Positions 1 to 11,100 of a stretch of DNA of 64,000 nt are shown in pieces. The number at the start of each line of letters is the position of its first letter. Positions within the stretch are counted from its first letter, which is position 1. Below the pieces are notes generated by a model that was given only the letters and a program-made list of their open reading frames with translations, ran no database searches and was not told the DNA's origin. Both the position numbers and the translations under genes were made by a program. This stretch comes from Sycobia sp. Sy_11 (Eukaryota > Arthropoda > Insecta > Hymenoptera > Epichrysomallidae), in NCBI GenBank assembly GCA_018907035.1, contig JACCIC010000273.1, forward strand, positions 331,501-395,500, read 5' to 3'.

Positions 1-868
1 AGAACAATCAATACAAGAAATGTAGAATATTACAAACAATAATTAATCACTTTATCAAAAAATTTTCAAAAGCTTTATAAATATTTCTGATAGAAAAATA
101 GAAATTTCTGCACGAGGCATATTGCTTACTGTACAATATTATAGCAAAATCGGGCTAGTAACGCAAATGTTTTATTTCACAAGTTTGTTCTTTTGTATAT
201 GACTGAACAAGTGGTTGTACCAAACAAAGTAAATTTCTGGTAGTTTTGATTTTATGTACATTTTATGTAAGATAAATTAATTCATGTTTTTTTCATATCA
301 ATACAAAGATTTACTATTCGAAAAAGAAATTAACTTTTTATTTGCGTAAATGGCGTGTTATAGATGCGCCGGATGTTTTTTGACTTTAATTGTTTTGCTA
401 TATGTGATACATACCACATGAATGGCTAGTATAACATTAGACAAAAGAATATTACATGTTTTTAAATCTTTTGCATGATTATAATTCAATTGTATAGTTT
501 ATTACACATTATACTTATTATAAATTTTCTTGCTAAAAATATATAGAATTAGAATACATGAAGAAACCGATTCAAATAATCTAATTAATTGCTTTTAATC
601 GTTGGAATACGTTTTGAATTATATATATTTAGCATTGCGACTATTTTTTCTAAATACAAAATTAATGAAATAAAAATTTTAAACAGCTATTTTTTTATAT
701 AAAAGAGTGGCTATAGACCGTGAAAGGGCTCCTCACAGGATCGTAGGATTTTGAACTTCAACGGAATTGTTTTTATAACTTTTTAGGACGTAGTTTGTAA
801 CTTTTTGATTATTATCATCATAGTTATCACGGGTACAATACTGAATAATGAATAGATTTTTTGTAGTA
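1..868. other. AT-rich non-coding DNA
   Basis: No exon-like reading frame, splice-site pair or recognisable element is visible. The sequence is AT-rich with short homopolymer runs. It ends at the TA target duplication of the first mariner copy. Confidence 0.6.
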
Positions 869-870
869 TA

Positions 871-1644
871 CGAGGGTGGATTGATAAGTTTCCGGCCTTG
901 TTAAGAAAAACAACGTTTTTAAGAATTTTTTTTTTATTTCTCAACATAATCTCCTCCAAGGCTGATACATTTCTCATAGCGGTGTTCTAATCTAGTAATG
1001 CCATCTCTATAGACTGATTGGTCAAGCTCCTCAAAATACCCATTTACAGTTTTGATTACTTCTTCATTGTCCGCAAATCGTTTACCTCCAAGCCATTTTT
1101 GCGCGGCACCCATTTTCCACAGAGCTTTTCCATATACAAATGTTGGTGCAAAATATTTTGTACACGTTCATATGACATCTTACATCTCTCGGCTATCTGA
1201 CGCACTTTTAATCTGCGGTCTTTCAGCACTATTTGATGGATTTTTTCGATCATATCTGGAGTTGTGACCTCATTGGGGCGTCCTGAGCGAGGCTCATCAG
1301 AGGTGTTCACACGACCCCTTTTAAACTCGGAAACCCACTGCTTAACGGTTGAATATGATGGGGAGGATGTCCCCAGTGTTGAGTCCATCTCTTCTTTAAT
1401 TTCCTTCGGCGTTAACCCCTTCAAATAAAAGTATTTGATGACAGCACGATTTTCCAGCTTTTCCATTTTTACGAAAAACACAGAGGTGTCTTGTTCAGCG
1501 TGCTCTCAAACCTAAACTAAGATGGCGATCGGACTGAAACTATAGCTACAAGCTATCTAAGGATGGTACTATAGAACACCAACTCAAGGTATGCCTAGTG
1601 GCGCCATCTCTTGATCAGGCCGGAAACTTATCAATCCATCCTCG
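871..1644 (-). mobile_element. Internally deleted mariner element, copy 1
   Basis: This is a 774-bp Tc1/mariner-type DNA transposon. Its ends are near-perfect inverted repeats of about 28 bp (left end begins CGAGGGTGGATTGATAAGTT; right end is its complement with one visible mismatch). The element is bounded by TA at 869-870 and 1645-1646, the expected target duplication. It carries the two ends of a transposase gene on the minus strand, with the middle missing. Because the termini remain paired, it could in principle have been moved by a related transposase in trans; that is inference. Confidence 0.9.
905..1467 (-). pseudogene. Mariner transposase remnant (N-terminal helix-turn-helix part joined to C-terminal tail)
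   Basis: Read on the minus strand, an open frame starts at about 1467 (MEKLENRAVIKYFYLKG) and covers the N-terminal paired DNA-binding domain: first helices, the GRP linker (SGRPNEVTTP), and the second helix-turn-helix ending near KLCGKWVPR. It stops at 1056. In a shifted frame from about 1095 down, the typical mariner C-terminus follows (GGKRFADNEEVIKTV, then YFEELDQSVYRDGI and ending GDYVEK). The whole catalytic DD34D region between these parts is absent, so the product cannot cut DNA. A junction near 1085-1105 is the simplest explanation. Confidence 0.85.
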
Positions 1645-1646
1645 TA

Positions 1647-4600
1647 TGTTAGAAGTTGATGACCCATTTATGCAAAAATAGAAGTTCATTATATTTCTCA
1701 AAGTTGAGAGATGTATATGTCTGCCTCGTATACTTGCGTTATAATATTAATACTTGTAATAATAATAATTGATATATATTAATAACAATTAATAGTAAGT
1801 ATTAATAATAATAGTAATAATTCATAGTATAGATTCGTTATTTATAATTAGTTATAGGTAATTCCACTAAAGTTCAAAGTTCTATCATTGTCAGGGGGGT
1901 CCTTTAATTATATTGTCACACAAAATTTCAAAGCTATATCTTATTTCTTTATATTTAAAACGAATCATTTTTCATTAAAAGAAATTTAATTCAATAATTT
2001 ATATTTTATTTTAGTAAAATCGCTTCTATACAGAATTGTAGAATTAATCAGTATTATAGGAATGAAAATGAAATACCTAATCGTGCGTACGTTAAAATAG
2101 CATCATAATGTATTTTTTAACAGGGATTCCAAAATCAAAAATTTTATCAGTCATAATTATTTTCAGTTCATTTTGTAATTTGTTTATTAGAAAAAATAAT
2201 TTTTGTACATACTTATCGGTATAAAATTTAGATACACATACAAAATATTTGTTAAGTCTTTAAATTTATCGAAGAAATATATATTATCGTATTATAACGA
2301 CGTTTTAATTATATAATATTCAAACACAAAACCACAATTCATCATTTGTGACTTTATAATTCTAAATCTCGAATCCTCTAATATATAGTTTACGTTTACA
2401 AACACACTTTCTGTTATTGCATTTTAAATATTTATAAGTTGTAAAAAGGACGTATTCTATATATTATTGTAACAACAATAATTTTGCACATTGCGGTAGA
2501 AAAGGCATTAATTGCACATCGATCCAACATTGCGTTGTAGTGTATTTGTTTCAATTTATATATCGCAGTTCTCAGTTCAAAAAAATTTATAAAAATTCGT
2601 ATTCCTTTACGTAAATTTGCGATTATTAAAATTCATTCGCTATATATACCAAGATTAATTTAGTATCAGGAAATGTATCACAAATATTTTTAAATGCACT
2701 TTTTGATACGATATTACATACTTAATAATTTATTTTAGTATGATATTTCATGCAAATTGATTTTATAGTTCCTTTATATATAAAATGAAAAAAAGGCTCA
2801 GTTCCTCATTACCAAAATAGATTGTATATGAGTGTTATCCTATATCATTTTTTCTTGTTTTTTCTGTAAGAAACTTTTTTTATAAAATCGTACAAATTCA
2901 GAGATCTTAATAGTTTGGATTCTATGATAACTATAATAATTATAATCTGTCATGAACTATTGCAGATCGGTATGTTTTATATATTTTTTTATAATAAAAG
3001 TGAGCTTCCTGTCTGAAAAGTTAATACTGAAATTGATAAAAGCAATCTAAATCTATTTAAAAATTTATTAACTTTTAATGGATCCAGAGCATTTGTTTTT
3101 TGATTTTTTTTTTTTTTTTGATTATATATTGCCATTTTATACAAAAGATACGTTAATTTGTGCTTTCAAAAAATATTAAAGCGAATTTTTTAATTTAGAA
3201 TCAGCAAACTGCAGCAGAGACTTTTATCTCTCAATAACTGCAGATTATGACTCGTTAAGTTCAGAGGTAAAACGCCCTTGACATATACGCTTATTGAAAC
3301 ATTACATCATATACGCGATGAAAACTCTTTAAATATACATATATTGGGTAATTTTCCATATTCTATATTTATCGACTAATATTTTAGAAAATCTTATTAT
3401 AAATTGAAAATAAAAAATATATTATATTTACTAAATGATAAAAAAAGTTTGTATTATTAGTCGTATCGTTTTTTAAGGCTTGATGTAAACCAAACATTAT
3501 TATTTTGTATTAAAAAAAATAAGTAAAAAATAATCCGCAAAATCATTACTTCTCTTTGTCAGCTATATAATAACAAGATCAATTGTAATTATAGATCACT
3601 CGTTTTAATGTAATTCAAAATAATTATAATACCATATATTATCACGATTTGTGCATATATATATATATCTTATATTATCTCGACCAAAATATGTATATGT
3701 CTAGATTCAGGATCAATCTAAAAAAAATCACAGCGCTATTAAAGTAAAATAATTAAAAGTTCTTATACAACGATTTACAAATTTAATTGAGAACATGATT
3801 TAATTAAAAGGGTTTAGGTGATTTAAAAGGTATATGTTTACATTAGAAGGCACCTCAAAAAATTTACAGGATACATCTTAACGATAAAGGTGAAAATGTA
3901 TATATATATATATATATCTTTGATAGAAAAGGTATTAAAAATACAAATAAAACTTGTATAGAAAAAATGCTACCAATCTATATTAAAAATTATAAATTAA
4001 TGTATAAAAAGAAAAAAATTTTTGTATTCTTTGTAGAAATTATTTGAAATTATAAAATTCTCACTTCTGAATACAAAAAATACTCATACACGTCAGCAAA
4101 TGTCTGTACATATTTGTCGAAAACCTAGGTGCATCGTTACACATTTGATATATAGTAGTATATATAAAATATTTTCTCAAATCTTCGTGCAAACTTAGAT
4201 ACGAAAAATTTTGATTAAATTACGTCCCCCCCCCCGCCATAGACACTTATATACTAGGAAATCCCAAATATAACTGTTCACACTACAGAGGATCGGTAAT
4301 ATATATAGGAGAAATCGTATACAAAGACTGTATGCATTTTTGAAAGTTGCAAATAGTTTTTGCGCCACGCACCCAATGTTCATCGCTCCAATGAGCAAAC
4401 GATATGTTGGCTCTCGATCGAGAGGCAGGAAAATTGAAAATTCGAGTTCGCCCTTTCTCATTACCGATCCGCTAGTGGGACAAACGATCGTATTTGAGAC
4501 ACCCTGTAGATATATAGTTGTCGTCTAATAGCGAATCGTGACATTTAGCCTCTCTAATTGCAACGCGTCGCAACCCCCGCTCCCCCGACCCCCTTATAAA

Positions 4601-4774
4601 TAGTAAGAATTGTATTTGTAACAGTAACGTACTCGAGATAAAGAGTCGTGCCGATGGCGTGTAAATATTGTAAAAAGGTAGTGTAGACCTATATAGGCTT
4701 CTGCCGTACTTCGGCCAGCCTCGGCGTTCGGACCCGCCGACGATTAGGGCGCGACCAGCGGTGACCGCGCGTCG
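1647..4774. other. AT-rich region downstream of the FAXDC2-like gene
   Basis: About 3.1 kb with no supportable gene. The part nearest 4775 should contain the 3' UTR of the minus-strand FAXDC2-like gene, but I could not fix a poly(A) site. A GC-rich patch lies at 4545-4600 and short TA tracts at about 3655-3667 and 3899-3916. A motif TACAGGGTGTCTCAAA, read on minus, lies at about 4493-4508 and resembles a sequence near 15295. Confidence 0.5.
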
Positions 4775-5048
4775 TCAGTGCCTGCAGATCGTCTTGGCAG
4801 CCACGGGGAGGCCATCTTTTTCGCTCGGGCCGCCGAGGTGCGTCGGGGGCGCGGGATCGGCGTCGGGCACGGACTCGCGCGCCGGCACGAGGCTCAGCAG
4901 CATTGCGTGACGCCGGTACGCCCTCGACTTCCTGAAGAGGCTGTCGGTGCCGTGGAGGCGGTCCAGCACGCCCAGCACGCCGTAGCACTGGGTGAACCTG
5001 CCGGACGATGAACGTTTTTATTTTTATACAGTGCAGTTATACATGCAG

Positions 5049-5107
<59 letters not shown>

Positions 5108-8100
5108 TTATTTATTTACTTAAAGAAATACGTATTTCTATAAACACGTATTTGTCAGTCTTAATGAGAGCAATTAGTAAAATGAAAAAACCATTTAGCA
5201 AAAGCAAACAAATGAAATATCTGCGAAGCTAAGTACCAAAAACAAAGCAACGTTTCTTTAAAGCAACTAAATATTTGTTTGGTGTAAATAAACAAATATT
5301 TAGTAAACTTACATAACTATGGAATCAATTAAAAAAAAAACTGTTTTTTTTTTTACGAATTAAAGAATTTATACAACAGTAAAACTTTATTGACTAAATA
5401 TTGGCTTGCTACCACGAATTATTTCTTAGATAGAAAAAATAATTATTAAGTTTTACTTATTTAATAGTTAATCATTATACATAAACTAAAGAATTATAAT
5501 GTGTCTTAACCTATTTTAGTTTATCTAATACCTTATTTAGTTGATCTAATAAAGGTATATATTATATATGATATTGTTCTAACTAAATATTTATTTGAAT
5601 TAAGAAAGTATTTATTAACACCAAAAAGATTTAGTAAATTGAACAAAACATTTTTCTGTTTCAACGAAGACAATTCTTTAAAGTTCTTCCTAACTTAATC
5701 AATTAATTCATTGATTTGGTAAAATATTCCATAGATTCCAATACAAAAAAGTTTGAATCTACTAAATATTTAGTTTCATTGAACTAATTATTTACTAAAA
5801 GTATTCTAGGTTAAGAAGGGAAATGTGTATATTTCTTGACTACATATTCTTTTTTATTCAAACAATTATTTGGTGAAAGGAAAAAAATTTTTGAGAACCA
5901 TTCAACTAAACAATTTTCTTAAGTGAAATTATGAACTTATTTACAATATTATGTTTTCATGTATTAAATAAGTAGTTAAACTAACAAAGGTATATAACAA
6001 TATCTTATAGTGTTTTAACTAAATATTCACTTCTATTAAGCAAATATTTAGTAACACCAAAAACATACTTAGTAGTTGGAGCTAAAACATTTTTCTGTTT
6101 CAAACTTCATTTCTTCAATAAATCGTTTAGTCACTTTTACAAAATATTTTCTTAGGTTAAAAAAATATTTAGTAATTCGAATGAAATATTTTATTACATC
6201 AACTAAATATTCCATTACTTTTAAGAAAAATTTAGTATTTTTAATGAATTTTATAAAATATTTTCTTGAGTTACAGAAATATTTAGTAGTTCAAATAAAA
6301 TATTTTATAAAATCAACTAAAATTCCATTAGTCTGAAGAAAGATTTAGTATATTCAATGAATCGTTTAGTAAATTTCATAAAATATTTCTTTATATTAAC
6401 TTAAATCATTCTTCATTTTCATTACATATTTAGTTAATCTAACTAAATATTTTGTGGAATTTATCAAATGTAATTATTTAATTTAATAAAATATTTAATA
6501 ATATCTTCTTAATGAACTCATCTTGTTAATCTACTAAATATTTGAAAAGATTTGAAAAGACTAATTTTTTTCAGTGTACTATATGTATGTGAGAAAATCC
6601 ATGAACCTTTTAATTTTGAGGGGGGGGGGTGACAATTTTTTCTTACAGCACATTTTTGACTGAATCTTTTTTCTAGAACTACTAGAGCTTCAAATAATAA
6701 AAGTTTCTTACAAGTTTATTTTTTACCAATGGTTGTCAAGACTACTGACGGCTGTGCCTTGTTTTCAGTGTTTTTTCTACCCTCTGTACATTTTAGGCTA
6801 CTCTTAAGCTCTTGTTGTCAATAGAGCTTTTCTCATCGAAGGCAAAATTTAATGAAACGTCATCGTTTAGATATTAGCAATAACCGAAAAAATTTAGTTC
6901 AGATTGTAAATACAGAATCTGTACTAAATTTGTACACAGCCAATCGCAGTATTATGAGAAAATGGTGCAAACGGGGCGTATTATGTTTTCTTTCTTCCGT
7001 GTATACCATTCATAAAATTGTTTTCCACTTTTTAACACGGCAAGGTACCTCTATATGTCGATATGTAAATCCCAAATCAATTTTAATTTAAATTTCTCAG
7101 TATTTTTTCATTTAAGTTCCCAGTATTCAGAAATATTTTCGAAAAAATACACTTTTTTCAATTAAGACGATACAATTTATAAACAGTAAAAAGTTTTATT
7201 AAAAAAAGAATTAAAAATTACTTAAAAAAGCAACAATAATGTCTTATATCTTTCTTGAAAATTAGAATTATCTTGCAAAAGCAATATTGCTTTTTTAAAT
7301 TCAATAAAAAGAATTTTTCAGTAATATAAGTATTTACTTTTTTTAAAACACCTTTGTTTTAACCATGTTATAAAAATTTTGAAAATATTTGGGTAATTTT
7401 TTCTGATGTAATAACGAAAATGTCGCCGTTATTTATTAAGTATTTTTGCATCATAATTTAAATGTGCAAAGGATAAACTTGATTTTTCTGTACGATATGG
7501 CCCATGTAGAACTCACATCTTCAACTTACACCATTTATCAAACAACGGTGGCTCATCTAAATACTCAGAGGGGGAGGGCTGATGGTGCTGAAGTACCGAG
7601 AGTAGGAGTTCCTTCTCTTAAAACATGTACTATTAAAAAATCTTGATATAAATAGTCAGGCATCATGAATTTAGTCATTTTATTAAAGAAAGTAGCTTGT
7701 AAAATATTTTCAAATGATCACGACAATGCTTCTGAAAAAAAAATGGATTCTCGAAATGGAATAACATCGATGAACTGATTTGCTGTTATGAAAATAGTAA
7801 AAAAGACAATCATTGTATATTATGTTATAACTTGATTGTAAGTTACTGAGTTATTGAAGCATAGTATTGGACTACGATCTTGAAGCGTTATGATTGTAGC
7901 AATGCGTTCATAATAGAACAAGAATTGACATTTCATAGCACGAACGAAGAAACTATTTTCAAATCCTAGAGATGATTTCCGAGTTCGATGCAATATTAAA
8001 AGAACGTATCGACATACGGATGTTTAAAAGGATCAAGGTAAATGTTCTTATCAAAAACAATTTGCGAAGAACTCATCATAAATTTAATGACTAAACACAA

Positions 8101-11100
8101 GTTTTGGAACATATCTATTATGAAACAAAGCAAGCAAAATATTGTTATGGATTCTTGACTTGACATAAAAAATACATCTTAAAGATAGTATTATCAAATT
8201 ATGAAATGAACACGATATTAGATATAATAAATTGACCTTCTCAAACTTATACGATAATATCTAAAATATGCTTATACAAAATATTGCAAGTGTACTTGAA
8301 AATAATTCACAAAATGCCTTTTTACGAGCCACGTTATGGGCATTTTTCTGTTTCTTTTTTTTTTTTTTTGATATTAAAAGGTGGATATCATTTTTTACTG
8401 TTACAATCTTAAATTTGGTCTTATATGAATTCCATATAGTTTCGAATTCATCACATACTAGATGATTCCTACTAAAGAGATTACGTTAATAACTTTGAAA
8501 AGACTTTTATAAGTTTGACCAAAATACTTCAAGACAACAAACAAAAATTGGAAGTTTTACAAAAAGCTATAGTCTAATTGAAAGGGTTGACAACAAGAGC
8601 GTATTCTTTCATCGATGTATTATGGGACCATATATGACATAAATTAAATACTACTAGTCAATATACTAGTTAATATATTTACAGAAATTTAATATCGAAC
8701 AAGATACGCAGCAAATTTGTAAAATTTAAGACTGAAGCAAAATCTCTCAACAAAAGCATTATGCAGATTACAGTTACATTACTAATTTATTTGCATTTCT
8801 AACTATATAATTTATTAAGTATTGCTGGTGCAGAATTGTGGAAGAAAGTGCAATGAGACTTGTGATGTTTATCTAAATGATTTAAGTAAAAATGATTAAT
8901 TTCTCGAAATACTCGAAATAAATTGTATATGTTTAAGTATACAGATTATTATATGGTAATGTACTTGTAAGGTCATCTGATGAGCTTAAATTGATATCAT
9001 AACGAGAAAATTTTATGTATTTATGGATGTAAATTTGTTAGAACCTTTAATTCGACTCTGATGGTTATTTATCTTAGAATGCGTTATATTATTATGTTAT
9101 CTCTATAAATCGATGGACATTCCGTAGAAATGTACAAGTTTACTTTATCTCAGGTGTTATATAACGAATTATATAATTTTGAAACTACGTGATCGGTGTC
9201 AGCGCTATAAGTTTTATATATTGTACTTACTTCATGTGATGAAAGTCGTGGGCTTCGGGCGAGGGCAAGAAGGGAAGATGGTAGCCCGAGTGCGCGTTGA
9301 GGGTCGACAGAATGGCCAGAGAAAACCAGAGCCAGGCGGTGGCGACGTGAGACCCGAGGATGAAAACACCCAGGAACGGCGGCAGGAGATTCGAGCCGAG
9401 ATGCTCGAGGGGATGGCAGTAGATCGCCGTAACGGCGATCGGGGCCGTCCACTCGTGATGGCGCTTGTGAATGTGGCGATAAAGAGCGCGGCTGTGCAAC
9501 AGCCTGTGGGAATAATAGAAGCCGATTTCCTCGCAAACGATGTGGATCGAGATCTCGGCGAGGAAGCGCTGAAAGCTGGGCAGCTGATGGAGGGCGGGAA
9601 AGCCGCGCCAGAGCATCAGACGATAGCCGCCGTAGCTGACGGGCAGGCCGACGAGGAGTTGATTGACGAGTACCTGGCCGATGACGAGAAGGAGGGCAGA
9701 TGTGGAGACGGGCTCGTTCGCGCCCGGCTGGACCTTGTAGCGGCGCAGGGCGCATGGGCGATTCGTCACGTCCATGAGGGTGTAGAGGCCGCCAAACAGC
9801 CAGTAAACGAGAAAGGTAAGTCCCATCGAGCCTGTATCATCATCATCATTGTCGTCGTTATTATCATTGTCATCGTCATGAGTGCTTCACCAATATCAAG
9901 ACCGATACCAGATTTTATAAAATATTGTCTTGGTGTTGAAAAAGTATTGTTAATTAAAATATGGTTATAGTACTGTATCTATAATTATTCTATTTATACA
10001 TACCATGTGATCAAATTTGACCCGGACTGATGCATTTCAACTCTGCGTGTAACCTGAACCGATAAAATTTTTTTCCCTATATTTGTACAACCTTTCTTAA
10101 TGTACGTATGGAATTTGAGCGCCATATCTCCATTAGTGTGCGTTTTTCAGCTGTTTACAACGCAAAAAGTTTGTCTGACAATATTGACTATGAAAAAAAA
10201 GTTGATCAACGAGTTTGCTTAAAATTTTGTGTTTCCAATGGAATTACGGTTACGAAATCGTTGAAAATGTTGCAGAAGTGTTTTGGGGAGTCTACTTTAT
10301 CGCGAACGCAAGTATTTGAGTGGCACAAAGCATTCGGTGAAGGTCGCGAAGTCGTCGAAAAATTGCCTCATGCAAGTCGCCCATCCACCGAAAATCAAGG
10401 TGATGCTCATCGATTTTTCGATTACCATGGGGTGATTCACCATGAATTCGTTCCAGGAAGTCAAACGGTCAATAAGGAGTACTGCTTGGCCGTTTTAAGG
10501 CGTTTACATGAAGCAATTCGTCGTAAACGACCGGATTTGTAGGCCGAGAATTCATGGTTTTTTCACCACGATAATGCACTGGCACATTCCAACATGATTG
10601 TGTCTGATTTTTTGGCCAAACACGAAATGAAAGTCATCGCTCAGCCACCGTATTCGCCAGATTGGGCTCCCTGTGACTTTTTCCTCTTCTCCGAAACTCA
10701 AAAATCCACTTCGGGGAACGCACTATGAGTCCATTGAAGCCATAAAAAGTAATTCGCTAAAGGAACTGAAGGCAATTACTGGTGAGGTTTATAGGTGTAT
10801 GGAAAATTTGATTGAGCGTTGGGATGCTTGTATTGGCTCGAAAGGAGCCTATTCTGTAGGCTATAATAAAGATTTGTATTAAAATAAGTAAAAATATTTT
10901 TTCTTTGGCCAGTCCGGGTCAAATTTGATCACATGGTACAAGACTAAGACTATAGTTTTATTGATACGATTTTTTCGACACCAAGATAATCTTTTACTAA
11001 ATCTTGTCTTGGTCTTGGTATTGATGGAGGATTAGTCCTCATCGTCACCATCATTGTCATCCTCATCCTAATCATTGTTATCGTTATCATCATAATCATC

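Larger units (their letters stand above)
4998..9230. other. Third intron of the FAXDC2-like gene, filled with repeats
   Basis: This 4.2-kb intron separates the catalytic exon from the last exon. In plus-strand order it contains a TA microsatellite, a degenerate AT-rich tandem repeat field (5250-6560), about 1.3 kb without recognisable content, and a decayed hAT transposase. The donor and acceptor read on the minus strand are GTAAGT and CCGGCAG. Confidence 0.7.

Noticed and set aside
783..977. 64-aa minus-strand frame
   Set aside because: It overlaps the mariner copy 1 end in the wrong frame; the true frame there gives the mariner C-terminus.
9179..9970. 263-aa plus-strand open frame
   Set aside because: It is the antisense shadow of the FAXDC2-like catalytic exon, extended into the trinucleotide repeat and palindrome arm.
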